DNA from: Candidatus Ratteibacteria bacterium
Lineage (GTDB): Bacteria; CAIJMQ01
Reading direction: 5' to 3'
Assembly (NCBI GenBank): GCA_028715665.1
Contig: JAQURI010000109.1
Coordinates: forward strand, 1 to 5,197
DNA: 5,197 nt
Positions 1 to 5,197 of the stretch are shown piece by piece. Position 1 is the first letter of the stretch, and every line of letters begins with the position of its first letter. The notes beneath the pieces are model-generated. The model had not been told where the DNA came from and ran no database searches. It saw nothing but the letters and a program-made list of their open reading frames with translations. A program made the translations under genes and the position numbers.

Positions 1-2
1 TT

Positions 3-2036
3 ATTTTTTCAGGTTTGGCTTTAATTTGTCTGTATTTTTTTTCGCGGTATGAAACACATATCGGTTCCAGAATAACCGGCTATTTTATTTTGGTCCTTTC
101 TCTGACTGTGTTTTTCGCTCTTACGGGAATAGGCAGTATTTTCCTTAAGGGTTTATTTGTAGGAGGTGAAACTAAATTTACCGGGGGAATAATAGGTTAT
201 TTATTATCTTCCGCGATGCTTAAATTTTTTGGAAACATCGGCGCATATATCATAACGACTATCGCTTTTATTGCGGGTATAATCTTAATATCCTCGTATG
301 AAAACTTTTATTTTTTCTTGTTGCAGAGAATTAAGAGATTAAAAAGTTATAGAGTAACAAAGCCCGCTATCGGGGTGCAAAAGAAGAAGGAACTAATCCC
401 GATAGTAGTGAAATCGGCTGTTCCTGTTAAAGAAATTAAAAAAGAAGAAATTACAGAGCCCATTCCTGCTCCCGAAACCAAATCGCCGGAGCTGGAGCCC
501 GTTGAAATTCGCAAAAAAAGAGAACAAAAAAGATTTGTTTACGACCTTTTTCAAACAGAAGAAAAACGCGATGCAGACAGCTCTTTGTTTTCGCTTCCTC
601 CCATCTCTTTGCTTAATGACCCCCCGGCAGAAAAGTTGACCGACGATTCTTATATTCAGAATAATTCCCAAAAATTGGAACAGGCCCTTGCGGAATTCGG
701 CATTGAGGCGAAAGTAACCAGCGTCCAAAAAGGGCCGGTTATCACTTCGTATGAAGTAGAACCCGGCGTGGGGGTCAAGGTGCAAAGTATAGTTTCGTTG
801 GCTGATGATATTGCTTTGGCGCTTCGCGCACCTTCGATAAGAATAGTTGCCCCTATACCCGGCAAAGCCGTTATGGGGGTCGAAATACCGAATCCGAGTT
901 CTCGCCTCGTATATTTGAAGGAAATTCTGCAGTCTAAGGAATTTGTCAATTTGAGCGCAAAATCGAAACTCGCGATTGCGTTGGGCAAAGATATAAGAGG
1001 CAATCCTCTCGTTGACGATTTGAAAGGTATGCCGCATCTTTTGATTGCTGGAACGACCGGCTCCGGCAAAACCGTTTGTCTTCACTCGTTAATTTCGTCT
1101 ATGCTTTTTAATGCGTATCCTCACGAAGTCAAATTCCTGCTTGTTGATCCCAAAATGGTGGAACTGGCGCCTTTTTCACAGATACCGCATTTATATGCGC
1201 CTATAGTGACCATGGCAAAAGAAGCTCCTGCTGCTTTGCAGTGGATAGTGGAAGAAATGGAAACAAGATACGGAAAACTTGCGGAAATGGGAGTTAGGCA
1301 TATCGAAAAGTTTAACGAAAAGATGGAAGAGGGGAAAAATTACAGCGAAAAAATGCCTTACATTGTAGTTGTAATAGATGAACTGGCCGACCTTATGGCT
1401 GTGGCGTCGAGAAAAGTCGAGGAAATGATTATGAGGCTTGCCCAGCTTTCCAGAGCGGCGGGAATTCACCTTGTTTTGGCAACACAAAGACCTTCCGTAG
1501 ATGTTGTAACTGGAGTCATAAAAGCGAATTTCCCTTACCGTATTTCTTTTCAGGTGTCGTCAAGGGTGGATTCGAGGACAGTCCTCGATTCGATGGGAGC
1601 TGATAAACTTTTGGGCAAGGGAGATATGCTTTATCTTCCCGCAGGAGGAAAACCTGTTCGCGTGCAGGGACCGCTTGTCTCGGAAGAAGAAATCGAACGA
1701 ATCGTAAAATATCTCGAAAAAATGGGCAAGCCGGATTTTAGCGAAATAGACTTTAAATTGGATAAAGATGTTAAGGAAGAAGATTCTTCATTGCCGGCAG
1801 AAAAAGACCCGCTTTTTAAAGAAGCCGTAAAAGTGATTTTATCAAGCGGCCAGGCATCCGCTTCGCATTTGCAGAGAAGAATGAGCATAGGATATGCCCG
1901 GGCAGGACGACTGATTGACCTCATGGAGAAACAGGGAATAATAGGTCCGCCCCAGGGGGTCAAACCCCGTGAAGTTTTGGTGGACGAATCGTATTTGGAG
2001 AAAATGAATAATAATGATAATTTAAAATTTCCTTAA
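3..2036 (+). CDS. ftsK: FtsK/SpoIIIE-type DNA translocase, 5' end cut by window edge
   Basis: This is a membrane-anchored, ATP-driven double-stranded DNA pump that clears chromosomes from the division septum. The frame is open to the left edge, so the true start and first membrane segment(s) lie outside; the TTG at 15 is only the first possible start codon inside the window. Counting from that TTG as residue 1, hydrophobic segments lie near residues 1-9 (partial), 21-47 and 74-95. A charged Lys/Glu/Pro-rich linker follows at about 103-215, then the alpha/beta motor: SYEVEPGVGVKV at 245-256, Walker A GTTGSGKT at 346-353, and Walker B VVVIDE at 451-456. The LATQRPSVDVVTGVIKANFP stretch (488-507) is typical of the family. 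The C-terminal gamma winged helix (about 602-658, with SIGYARAGRLID) is the part that reads DNA polarity signals in known FtsK proteins. The linker is short compared with E. coli FtsK and closer in style to SpoIIIE. The family is certain; an FtsK versus SpoIIIE role cannot be told from sequence alone. Confidence 0.97.
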   Translation: MFSGLALICLYFFSRYETHIGSRITGYFILVLSLTVFFALTGIGSIFLKGLFVGGETKFTGGIIGYLLSSAMLKFFGNIGAYIITTIAFIAGIILISSYENFYFFLLQRIKRLKSYRVTKPAIGVQKKKELIPIVVKSAVPVKEIKKEEITEPIPAPETKSPELEPVEIRKKREQKRFVYDLFQTEEKRDADSSLFSLPPISLLNDPPAEKLTDDSYIQNNSQKLEQALAEFGIEAKVTSVQKGPVITSYEVEPGVGVKVQSIVSLADDIALALRAPSIRIVAPIPGKAVMGVEIPNPSSRLVYLKEILQSKEFVNLSAKSKLAIALGKDIRGNPLVDDLKGMPHLLIAGTTGSGKTVCLHSLISSMLFNAYPHEVKFLLVDPKMVELAPFSQIPHLYAPIVTMAKEAPAALQWIVEEMETRYGKLAEMGVRHIEKFNEKMEEGKNYSEKMPYIVVVIDELADLMAVASRKVEEMIMRLAQLSRAAGIHLVLATQRPSVDVVTGVIKANFPYRISFQVSSRVDSRTVLDSMGADKLLGKGDMLYLPAGGKPVRVQGPLVSEEEIERIVKYLEKMGKPDFSEIDFKLDKDVKEEDSSLPAEKDPLFKEAVKVILSSGQASASHLQRRMSIGYARAGRLIDLMEKQGIIGPPQGVKPREVLVDESYLEKMNNNDNLKFP

Positions 2037-2069
2037 TAATAACATAAATATGTTGTCTGACCTTTTTGC

Positions 2070-2101
2070 ATTTTTATATGTAATTTTAATATTTGATTTT
2101 T
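2070..2101 (+). repeat. AT-rich dispersed repeat, copy 1, upstream of map
   Basis: Bases 2079-2101 are identical over 23 nt, in the same orientation, to bases 3921-3943 at the end of rluD. The similarity continues leftward to about 2070 (against 3911) with one indel. The copy lies in the 86-base ftsK-map spacer (2037-2122), which is almost entirely A/T and otherwise holds only two small palindromes (2041-2054 and 2102-2114). Two copies in 5 kb suggest a dispersed intergenic repeat, though low sequence complexity makes chance similarity easier than the length implies. Confidence 0.6.
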
Positions 2102-2122
2102 GATATTTAATATCTTTCCAAA

Positions 2123-2872
2123 ATGATTCCAATCAAATCGCAAGAAGAAATAGAAATCTTAAGCGAAGCCAACAAGATAGTCGCAAGAATTTTAAAGTCG
2201 ATAAAACTAATAATTAAACCCGGAATAAGCACAAAAGAATTGGAACTTATCGCGGAAGATTTGATGAAAAAAGAAGGTGTAACCTCCGCGTTCAAAGGTT
2301 ATCAAAAATATCCGGCATCTATTTGCACTTCAATAAACGACGAAGTTGTACACGGTATTCCCTCCGATAAAAGAGTCTTAAAAAATGGCGATATAGTCAG
2401 TATAGATTTGGGAGTAAAATTCAAAAATTATTATGGCGATGCGGCGATTACTTACGCGGTCGGAAATATAAGTGATAGTGCAAAGGAACTTATTGAAGTT
2501 ACGGAAAAATCGCTTTATACAGGTATAGAAAAAGCAAAAGCGGGTAATTGCCTGTTTGATATCTCATGGGCTATCCAATCTTTTGTCGAAAGCAAAGGTT
2601 ACGGAGTGATAAGGGATTTTGTCGGCCACGGAATCGGCAGACAACTCCACGAGGAACCGCAGATACCCAATTACGGAAAACCGCATACAGGACCTATTTT
2701 AAAAGAAGGGATGGTTCTTTCGATCGAACCGATGGTTTCTCAGGGCACATGGGAAGTGGAGGTGCTCGATGACGGATGGACTGCCGTTACGTTGGATAAT
2801 TCCTTATCCTGTCATTTTGAACACACGATTGCTATAATGAAAAACGGACCGGTAATTTTAAGCAAAGAGTAG
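2123..2872 (+). CDS. map: Methionine aminopeptidase, type I
   Basis: This metalloenzyme removes the initiator methionine from nascent proteins in the cytoplasm when the second residue is small. The 249-residue length is normal for the minimal bacterial form, with no N-terminal zinc-finger extension. All five expected metal ligands are visible: D95 (SIDLG), D106 (YGDAA), H169 (GHGIG), E202 (IEPM) and E233 (FEHT). The substrate-side histidines H78 (VVHG) and H176 (LHEEP) are also present. The ATG at 2123 gives the usual family start (MIPIKSQEEIEILSEANKI), but no Shine-Dalgarno sequence precedes it; the 15 bases upstream are A/T with a CTTTCC run. In many bacteria map sits with secY, adk and infA in the ribosomal protein cluster; here it follows ftsK, so a second copy elsewhere is possible. 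It probably shares a transcript with the acetyltransferase 33 bases downstream. The residues before the last ligand, SCHFEHT, differ from the more common SAQFEHT; the effect is unknown. Confidence 0.97.
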   Translation: MIPIKSQEEIEILSEANKIVARILKSIKLIIKPGISTKELELIAEDLMKKEGVTSAFKGYQKYPASICTSINDEVVHGIPSDKRVLKNGDIVSIDLGVKFKNYYGDAAITYAVGNISDSAKELIEVTEKSLYTGIEKAKAGNCLFDISWAIQSFVESKGYGVIRDFVGHGIGRQLHEEPQIPNYGKPHTGPILKEGMVLSIEPMVSQGTWEVEVLDDGWTAVTLDNSLSCHFEHTIAIMKNGPVILSKE

Positions 2873-2893
2873 CATAAAATATAATTAACATTG

Positions 2894-2898
2894 AAGGA
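2894..2898 (+). promoter_or_regulatory. Ribosome binding site deciding the acetyltransferase start
   Basis: AAGGA lies 7 bases before the ATG at 2906, an ideal spacing. It is too close to the ATG at 2900 and lies downstream of the TTG at 2891, so it supports 2906 as the start. It is the only clear Shine-Dalgarno sequence seen next to a gene start in this window. Confidence 0.75.
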
Positions 2899-2905
2899 TA
2901 TGATT

Positions 2906-3358
2906 ATGAACATTAGAAAAGCTACAATCCAGGACATGATGTCCGTTTATAAGTTATTGGACTATTACAGCAGCAAGGAGTTGCTCCTTCCCCGCTCTTT
3001 GGCTGAACTTTACGACAATGTGAGAGATTTCTTTGTAGCCGAAGACGACGGAAAAATAATAGGTTGTTGTGCGTTGCACCCGTGCTGGGAGGATATGGGA
3101 GAAATAAAGTCTTTGGCGGTGGAAGAAAAATGGCACGGCAAGGGTATAGCCAAAACATTTGTAGACCTGTGCCTGAAAGACGCGCCGCATTTGGGGCTTA
3201 AAAAAATTTTTGTGCTTACCTATGTCCCTGACTTTTTCAAAAAATTCGGCTTCAAAGAAATCAATAAAAACAAGCTGCCTCATAAGATATGGAGCGAATG
3301 CATTACATGTCCTAAGTTTCCCGGCTGCGGCGAAATTGCTCTGATAAAGGACATATAA
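2906..3358 (+). CDS. GNAT N-acetyltransferase, short N-acetylglutamate synthase-like
   Basis: This is a single-domain acetyl-CoA-dependent acetyltransferase of 150 residues. Members of this short family are usually annotated as amino-acid N-acetyltransferases and are thought to make N-acetylglutamate, the first step of arginine synthesis, without the kinase-like domain of classical ArgA. Visible landmarks are the N-terminal IRKAT; the family-typical LLLPRSLAELYDNVRDFFVAE (about 26-46); IIGCCALHPCW (51-61); beta-4 GEIKSLAV (65-72); and the acetyl-CoA pyrophosphate loop WHGKGIA (76-82), with His where Arg or Gln is usual. The C-terminal LPHKIWSECITCPKFPGC (124-141) has cysteines at 132, 135 and 141 and is a hallmark of the subfamily. 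The start at 2906 was chosen for its ribosome binding site; starting at 2891 (TTG) would add five residues before IRKAT. The gene follows map by 33 bases, so the two are probably cotranscribed. Its last 47 bases overlap the convergent gene on the other strand. The family is confident; the substrate is inferred from resemblance. Confidence 0.9.
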   Translation: MNIRKATIQDMMSVYKLLDYYSSKELLLPRSLAELYDNVRDFFVAEDDGKIIGCCALHPCWEDMGEIKSLAVEEKWHGKGIAKTFVDLCLKDAPHLGLKKIFVLTYVPDFFKKFGFKEINKNKLPHKIWSECITCPKFPGCGEIALIKDI

Positions 3359-3845
3359 TTCTTAGTATATCTTCGATTTCCCTCATTGAATTGTCAATTC
3401 TATGATAGTCTATCTCCGCAAGTATAGCTTTCATTCTTTTACGCAGAAAATGGATTAATATGCCTTCGCCTTTTTTCAACTTATTATTTCTGTCGTATAC
3501 CTGCGAAATAGCACAACTCGGAGAGCGTGCTATTCCTATGACTACAGTGTGGCAATTACCCGTTTTTTTTAGCTTGTTGGCGATAGTCTCTGCCAATTTC
3601 TTACAGTGTTCTTTAAATCCTTTGATTTCCGCATACTCATCATAAGTTTTCGGTTCTCTTTCTCCGAGAAACAAAAACTCAGGACAGGGCAGTTGTTCGA
3701 CCTTTGCGTTATATTTTTCTGCAAGTTTTAAAATTTTCTTATTTATTTCGGTATGCTGTGAGAGCCCTTTAGCCCGAACTTCCGGGTTCAAAAGACAGTG
3801 AGATACAGCAAGGATAATCGGTTTATTTTTCAATGGTTTAAGCAT
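3312..3845 (-). CDS. DUF523/TudS-like three-cysteine protein (COG5418-like)
   Basis: This 177-residue cytoplasmic protein has no signal peptide or membrane segment. Its motif order matches the DUF523-like fold: SHCLLNPEVRAKG (15-27), QLPCPEFLFLGER (51-63) and GIARSPSCAIS (104-114). The three spaced cysteines C17, C54 and C111 correspond to those that hold a [4Fe-4S] cluster in the thiouracil desulfidase TudS (DUF523). CLLN in place of the DUF523 CLLG, together with PCPEF, is closer to what I recall of the COG5418 group of uncharacterised proteins. A related cluster and sulfur chemistry are therefore an inference, not shown. Two further cysteines (C81, C98) and C165 are not part of the pattern. 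The ATG at 3845 is the first methionine; no Shine-Dalgarno sequence precedes it, and the upstream DNA is the inverted repeat. The gene lies 82 bases downstream of rluD on the same strand. Its C-terminal 14 residues plus stop overlap the acetyltransferase gene and may be a non-conserved tail. Confidence 0.85.
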   Translation of the reverse strand: MLKPLKNKPIILAVSHCLLNPEVRAKGLSQHTEINKKILKLAEKYNAKVEQLPCPEFLFLGEREPKTYDEYAEIKGFKEHCKKLAETIANKLKKTGNCHTVVIGIARSPSCAISQVYDRNNKLKKGEGILIHFLRKRMKAILAEIDYHRIDNSMREIEDILRIICPLSEQFRRSRET

Positions 3846-3859
3846 AAACTTATGAATTC

Positions 3860-3943
3860 AAAAATCAAAATGACATATCAAAATCCAAAAATTTTCCGAG
3901 AAGCGTTTTAATTTTTAAATTGTAATTTTAATATTTGATTTTT
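3860..3943. repeat. Imperfect inverted repeat, AT-rich, containing repeat copy 2
   Basis: Arms at 3860-3893 and 3910-3943 are 34 nt each and match as reverse complements at 24 of 34 positions by hand alignment without gaps. The outermost 10 and innermost 4 positions are perfect, around a 16-base centre (3894-3909). The right arm contains the 23-nt sequence also found at 2079-2101. The element fills the spacer between rluD and the TudS-like gene, and its right arm runs into the last codons of rluD. It could fold as a hairpin in RNA from either strand, although pairing is nearly all A-U with a mismatched middle. It may be a small dispersed, possibly mobile, palindromic element. Confidence 0.6.
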
Positions 3944-4923
3944 ACATTTTGCATTGACTTATTTTTCCGTGCCCAATCTATTACATACTGCATATCTTCC
4001 GGCAAAGGCGCGGAAAATTCCATAATTTTTTTCAACTTCGGATGATAAAACCTTAATTTCTGGGCATGCAAGAATTGTCTTTCTATTTTATCTTTTATGC
4101 CTTTGAGGCTCGATGAAGCAATCCGTTTTTTCCCGCCGTATACTTCATCGCCGATTATCGGATGCCCTATTGACGACAAGTGAACTCTTATCTGGTGAGT
4201 TCTGCCGGTTTTAGGTTTAAGTTCGAGCAATGTGAAATCCTGAAATATTTCGAGTACTCTGAAAAATGTCGTAGATTCTCTCACCTTTGCCGAAAACACG
4301 CTCATTTTTCTCCTGTCTCCTATTGACCTGCCGATGGGCGCATTAATCTCCCCGGTGTCTTCTTTTATAGTTCCCCATGCAAGCGCAATATATGTTTTTT
4401 CGGTTTTTCTTTCTTGGAACTGGTGCGCAATTTCGTTATGTGCATTTTCAGTTTTTGCTATTACCATTACGCCGGAAGTATCTTTGTCCAATCTGTGAAC
4501 GAGCCCGCCTCTTTCATTTCCTCCTATCTTCAATATTTCTTCTCCGCAATGGTTGAGTAAAGCATTGACAAGAGTTTGGGTTTTCTTTTCGCCTGCGGGA
4601 TGCACGACAAGCCCTGCGGGTTTATTTATGACGATTAGCTCCTTGTCCTCATAAAGCACATTTAAAGGAATGTCTTCGGCTTCGACAGTAGTAGGAGAGG
4701 GAGGTGAAATTTGAACTTCTATTATTTCGGAATGTTTGACCCTGTGGTGTGGAATATCTATTATCTTTTGGTTGACTTTCACGTTTCCGTTATGAATTAG
4801 TTTCTGGGCTTTGGAACGTGAAAATCCAAGTTTTGATAATAGAAATTTATCGAGACGCTGATTTTCTTCTTCAAGACTGGGAGAGAATTTGAATTCCCGT
4901 ACTTGTTTTTCTTTAGAGATCAA
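3928..4923 (-). CDS. rluD: RluD-type 23S rRNA pseudouridine synthase
   Basis: This cytoplasmic RNA-modifying enzyme of the RluA/RluD family turns uridines into pseudouridines; E. coli RluD acts on helix 69 of 23S rRNA. An S4 RNA-binding domain spans about residues 20-72 (QRLDKFLLSKLGFSRSKAQK, VKVNQKII). The catalytic domain has INKPAGLVVHPAG (99-111), the signature HRLDKDTSG (143-151) with catalytic D146, the conserved Tyr in KTYIALAWG (176-184), and GRTHQIRVHLSSIGHPIIGD (240-259). Together the S4 domain and signature fit RluD or RluC; RluD is preferred from overall resemblance and length (331 residues). The only canonical start codon is TTG at 4923: the frame stays open upstream to 5007 with no ATG, GTG or TTG, and there is no clear Shine-Dalgarno sequence. 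TTG gives a sensible 20-residue lead before the S4 domain. The last codons (VKIKY and stop) come from the AT-rich repeat. It lies 81 bases downstream of ilvD on the same strand, possibly in one transcript. Confidence 0.95.
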   Translation of the reverse strand: MISKEKQVREFKFSPSLEEENQRLDKFLLSKLGFSRSKAQKLIHNGNVKVNQKIIDIPHHRVKHSEIIEVQISPPSPTTVEAEDIPLNVLYEDKELIVINKPAGLVVHPAGEKKTQTLVNALLNHCGEEILKIGGNERGGLVHRLDKDTSGVMVIAKTENAHNEIAHQFQERKTEKTYIALAWGTIKEDTGEINAPIGRSIGDRRKMSVFSAKVRESTTFFRVLEIFQDFTLLELKPKTGRTHQIRVHLSSIGHPIIGDEVYGGKKRIASSSLKGIKDKIERQFLHAQKLRFYHPKLKKIMEFSAPLPEDMQYVIDWARKNKSMQNVKIKY

Positions 4924-4953
4924 AGTAATTATTTGTTTGTTGCGAATACCGAC

Positions 4954-5016
4954 AACCGCTAACCGAAAACCGTTAGTTTTATTTTGCCTTTTTACTTTTG
5001 CCTTCTAACTTTTAAG
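4954..5016. repeat. Short tandem repeats in the ilvD-rluD spacer
   Basis: Three successive 7-base units of the form AACCGNN lie at 4954-4960, 4961-4967 and 4968-4974. Two successive 14-base units lie at 4982-4995 and 4996-5009 (TTTTGCCTTTTTAC and TTTTGCCTTCTAAC, 12 of 14 identical), with the first bases of a third following at 5010. The second 14-base unit includes the ilvD stop codon. No promoter or terminator is evident in this 81-base spacer (4924-5004). Confidence 0.6.
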
Positions 5017-5197
5017 AATTGCTCCCTTGTCCGCAGAAGTTGTGATTTGCGAATATCTTTTGAGGAAAGGGGATTTTGCTTTGGCTGGCAAAAGCTTAAT
5101 TTGTTTTTTCCTTTTTGCCAGCTCGTTAGCGCTTACCTTAAGCGAGATTTGTCTTTTCGGAATATTTATTTCTATCACATCTCCGTCTTTAATATAT
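5005..5197 (-). CDS. ilvD: Dihydroxy-acid dehydratase, C-terminal end, cut by window edge
   Basis: This is the last 63 codons of an IlvD/Edd-family iron-sulfur dehydratase. IlvD converts 2,3-dihydroxy-3-methylbutanoate and its isoleucine-pathway homologue into the corresponding 2-keto acids in branched-chain amino-acid synthesis. Read leftward from 5196 the frame gives IKDGDVIEINIPKRQISLKV, matching the family's C-terminal small-domain strand pattern (GDxIxIDIPxRxLxLxV). It continues with SANELAKRKK and ends with FLKRYSQITTSADKGAILKS and a TAG at 5005-5007. The closing YxxxxxSAxKGAxL pattern is typical of IlvD; the sister enzyme Edd (6-phosphogluconate dehydratase) is less likely. The active-site and cluster cysteines lie outside the window. 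There is no frameshift in the visible part. The gene reads toward rluD, 81 bases away, so the two may share a transcript. Confidence 0.9.
   Translation of the reverse strand, partial: YIKDGDVIEINIPKRQISLKVSANELAKRKKQIKLLPAKAKSPFLKRYSQITTSADKGAILKS
5084..5122. other. Stem-loop inside the ilvD coding end
   Basis: GCTGGCAAAAG at 5084-5094 pairs with CTTTTTGCCAGC at 5111-5122: an 11-bp stem with one bulged T and a 16-base loop. A second, perfect 6-bp stem with a 3-base loop (CGCTTA/TAAGCG, 5130-5144) lies 7 bases further right. No U-run follows in either direction of transcription, so it does not look like a classical intrinsic terminator. The pairing is seen directly; any function is unknown. 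Confidence 0.45.

Noticed and set aside
393..1085. Long minus-strand open frames within ftsK (for example 393-1085, 656-1069, 1191-1487, 1631-1963).
   Set aside because: They lie wholly opposite a strongly conserved gene, show no recognisable motifs and have unnatural composition; they are shadows.
2041..2067. Small palindrome AACATA-AA-TATGTT followed by CCTTTTT after ftsK, as a terminator.
   Set aside because: The stem is short and entirely weak pairs except one G/C, and the T-run starts about 9 bases after it, so it does not fit an intrinsic terminator.
2880..2885. TATAAT between map and the acetyltransferase as a -10 promoter box.
   Set aside because: No TTGACA-like box lies 16-18 bases upstream, and such hexamers are frequent by chance in this A/T-rich spacer.
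2922..3283. Minus-strand frames opposite the acetyltransferase, and plus-strand frames at 2566-2772 and 3460-3645.
   Set aside because: Each lies inside a well-supported gene in another frame and resembles no protein family known to me.
4958..4975. CTAAC...GTTAG hairpin in the ilvD-rluD spacer as a regulatory stem.
   Set aside because: Only 5 base pairs with an 8-base loop, arising naturally from the AACCGNN repeats.
5005..5100. A possible frameshift in the ilvD C-terminus.
   Set aside because: A first reading with one extra base broke the family ending; re-reading the CCCCTTTCC run exactly gives a continuous frame through FLKRYSQITTSADKGAILKS.

Overview
The window is a stretch of ordinary bacterial chromosome, moderately AT-rich, with compact housekeeping-type genes and AT-rich spacers. 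Nothing in it looks like a phage, transposon, CRISPR array or plasmid. The proteins are bacterial (FtsK/SpoIIIE translocase, type I methionine aminopeptidase, RluD-type pseudouridine synthase, IlvD). The organism cannot be named from this sequence. The AT-rich spacer repeats recall those I associate with uncultured candidate phyla such as Omnitrophota, but that is an impression from memory, not a result.

Layout, plus strand: (1) an ftsK-type gene without its N-terminus, running off the left edge and ending at 2036; (2) an 86-base AT-rich spacer holding one copy of a short repeat; (3) map, 2123-2872; (4) 33 bases later, a short GNAT acetyltransferase at 2906-3358 that resembles the stand-alone N-acetylglutamate-synthase-like family. 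Layout, minus strand (reading leftward from the right edge): (5) the last 63 codons of ilvD, 5005-5197, which have no usable start codon in the window and are easily missed; (6) an 81-base spacer with small tandem repeats; (7) rluD, 3928-4923; (8) an 82-base spacer with a long imperfect inverted repeat; (9) a three-cysteine protein of the DUF523/TudS-like type, 3312-3845. Its 3' end overlaps the 3' end of the acetyltransferase gene by 47 bases, so the two gene sets converge head-on with no space for a terminator.

Functionally the set is mixed: chromosome segregation (FtsK), N-terminal methionine removal (Map), 23S rRNA modification (RluD) and amino-acid synthesis (IlvD, and probably the acetyltransferase for arginine). 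The one protein with an open function is the three-cysteine protein. No novel multi-gene system is visible. The points most worth a second look are that protein, the convergent coding overlap, the AT-rich repeat family that supplies the last codons of rluD and sits just upstream of map, and the folded structures in the ilvD 3' end.
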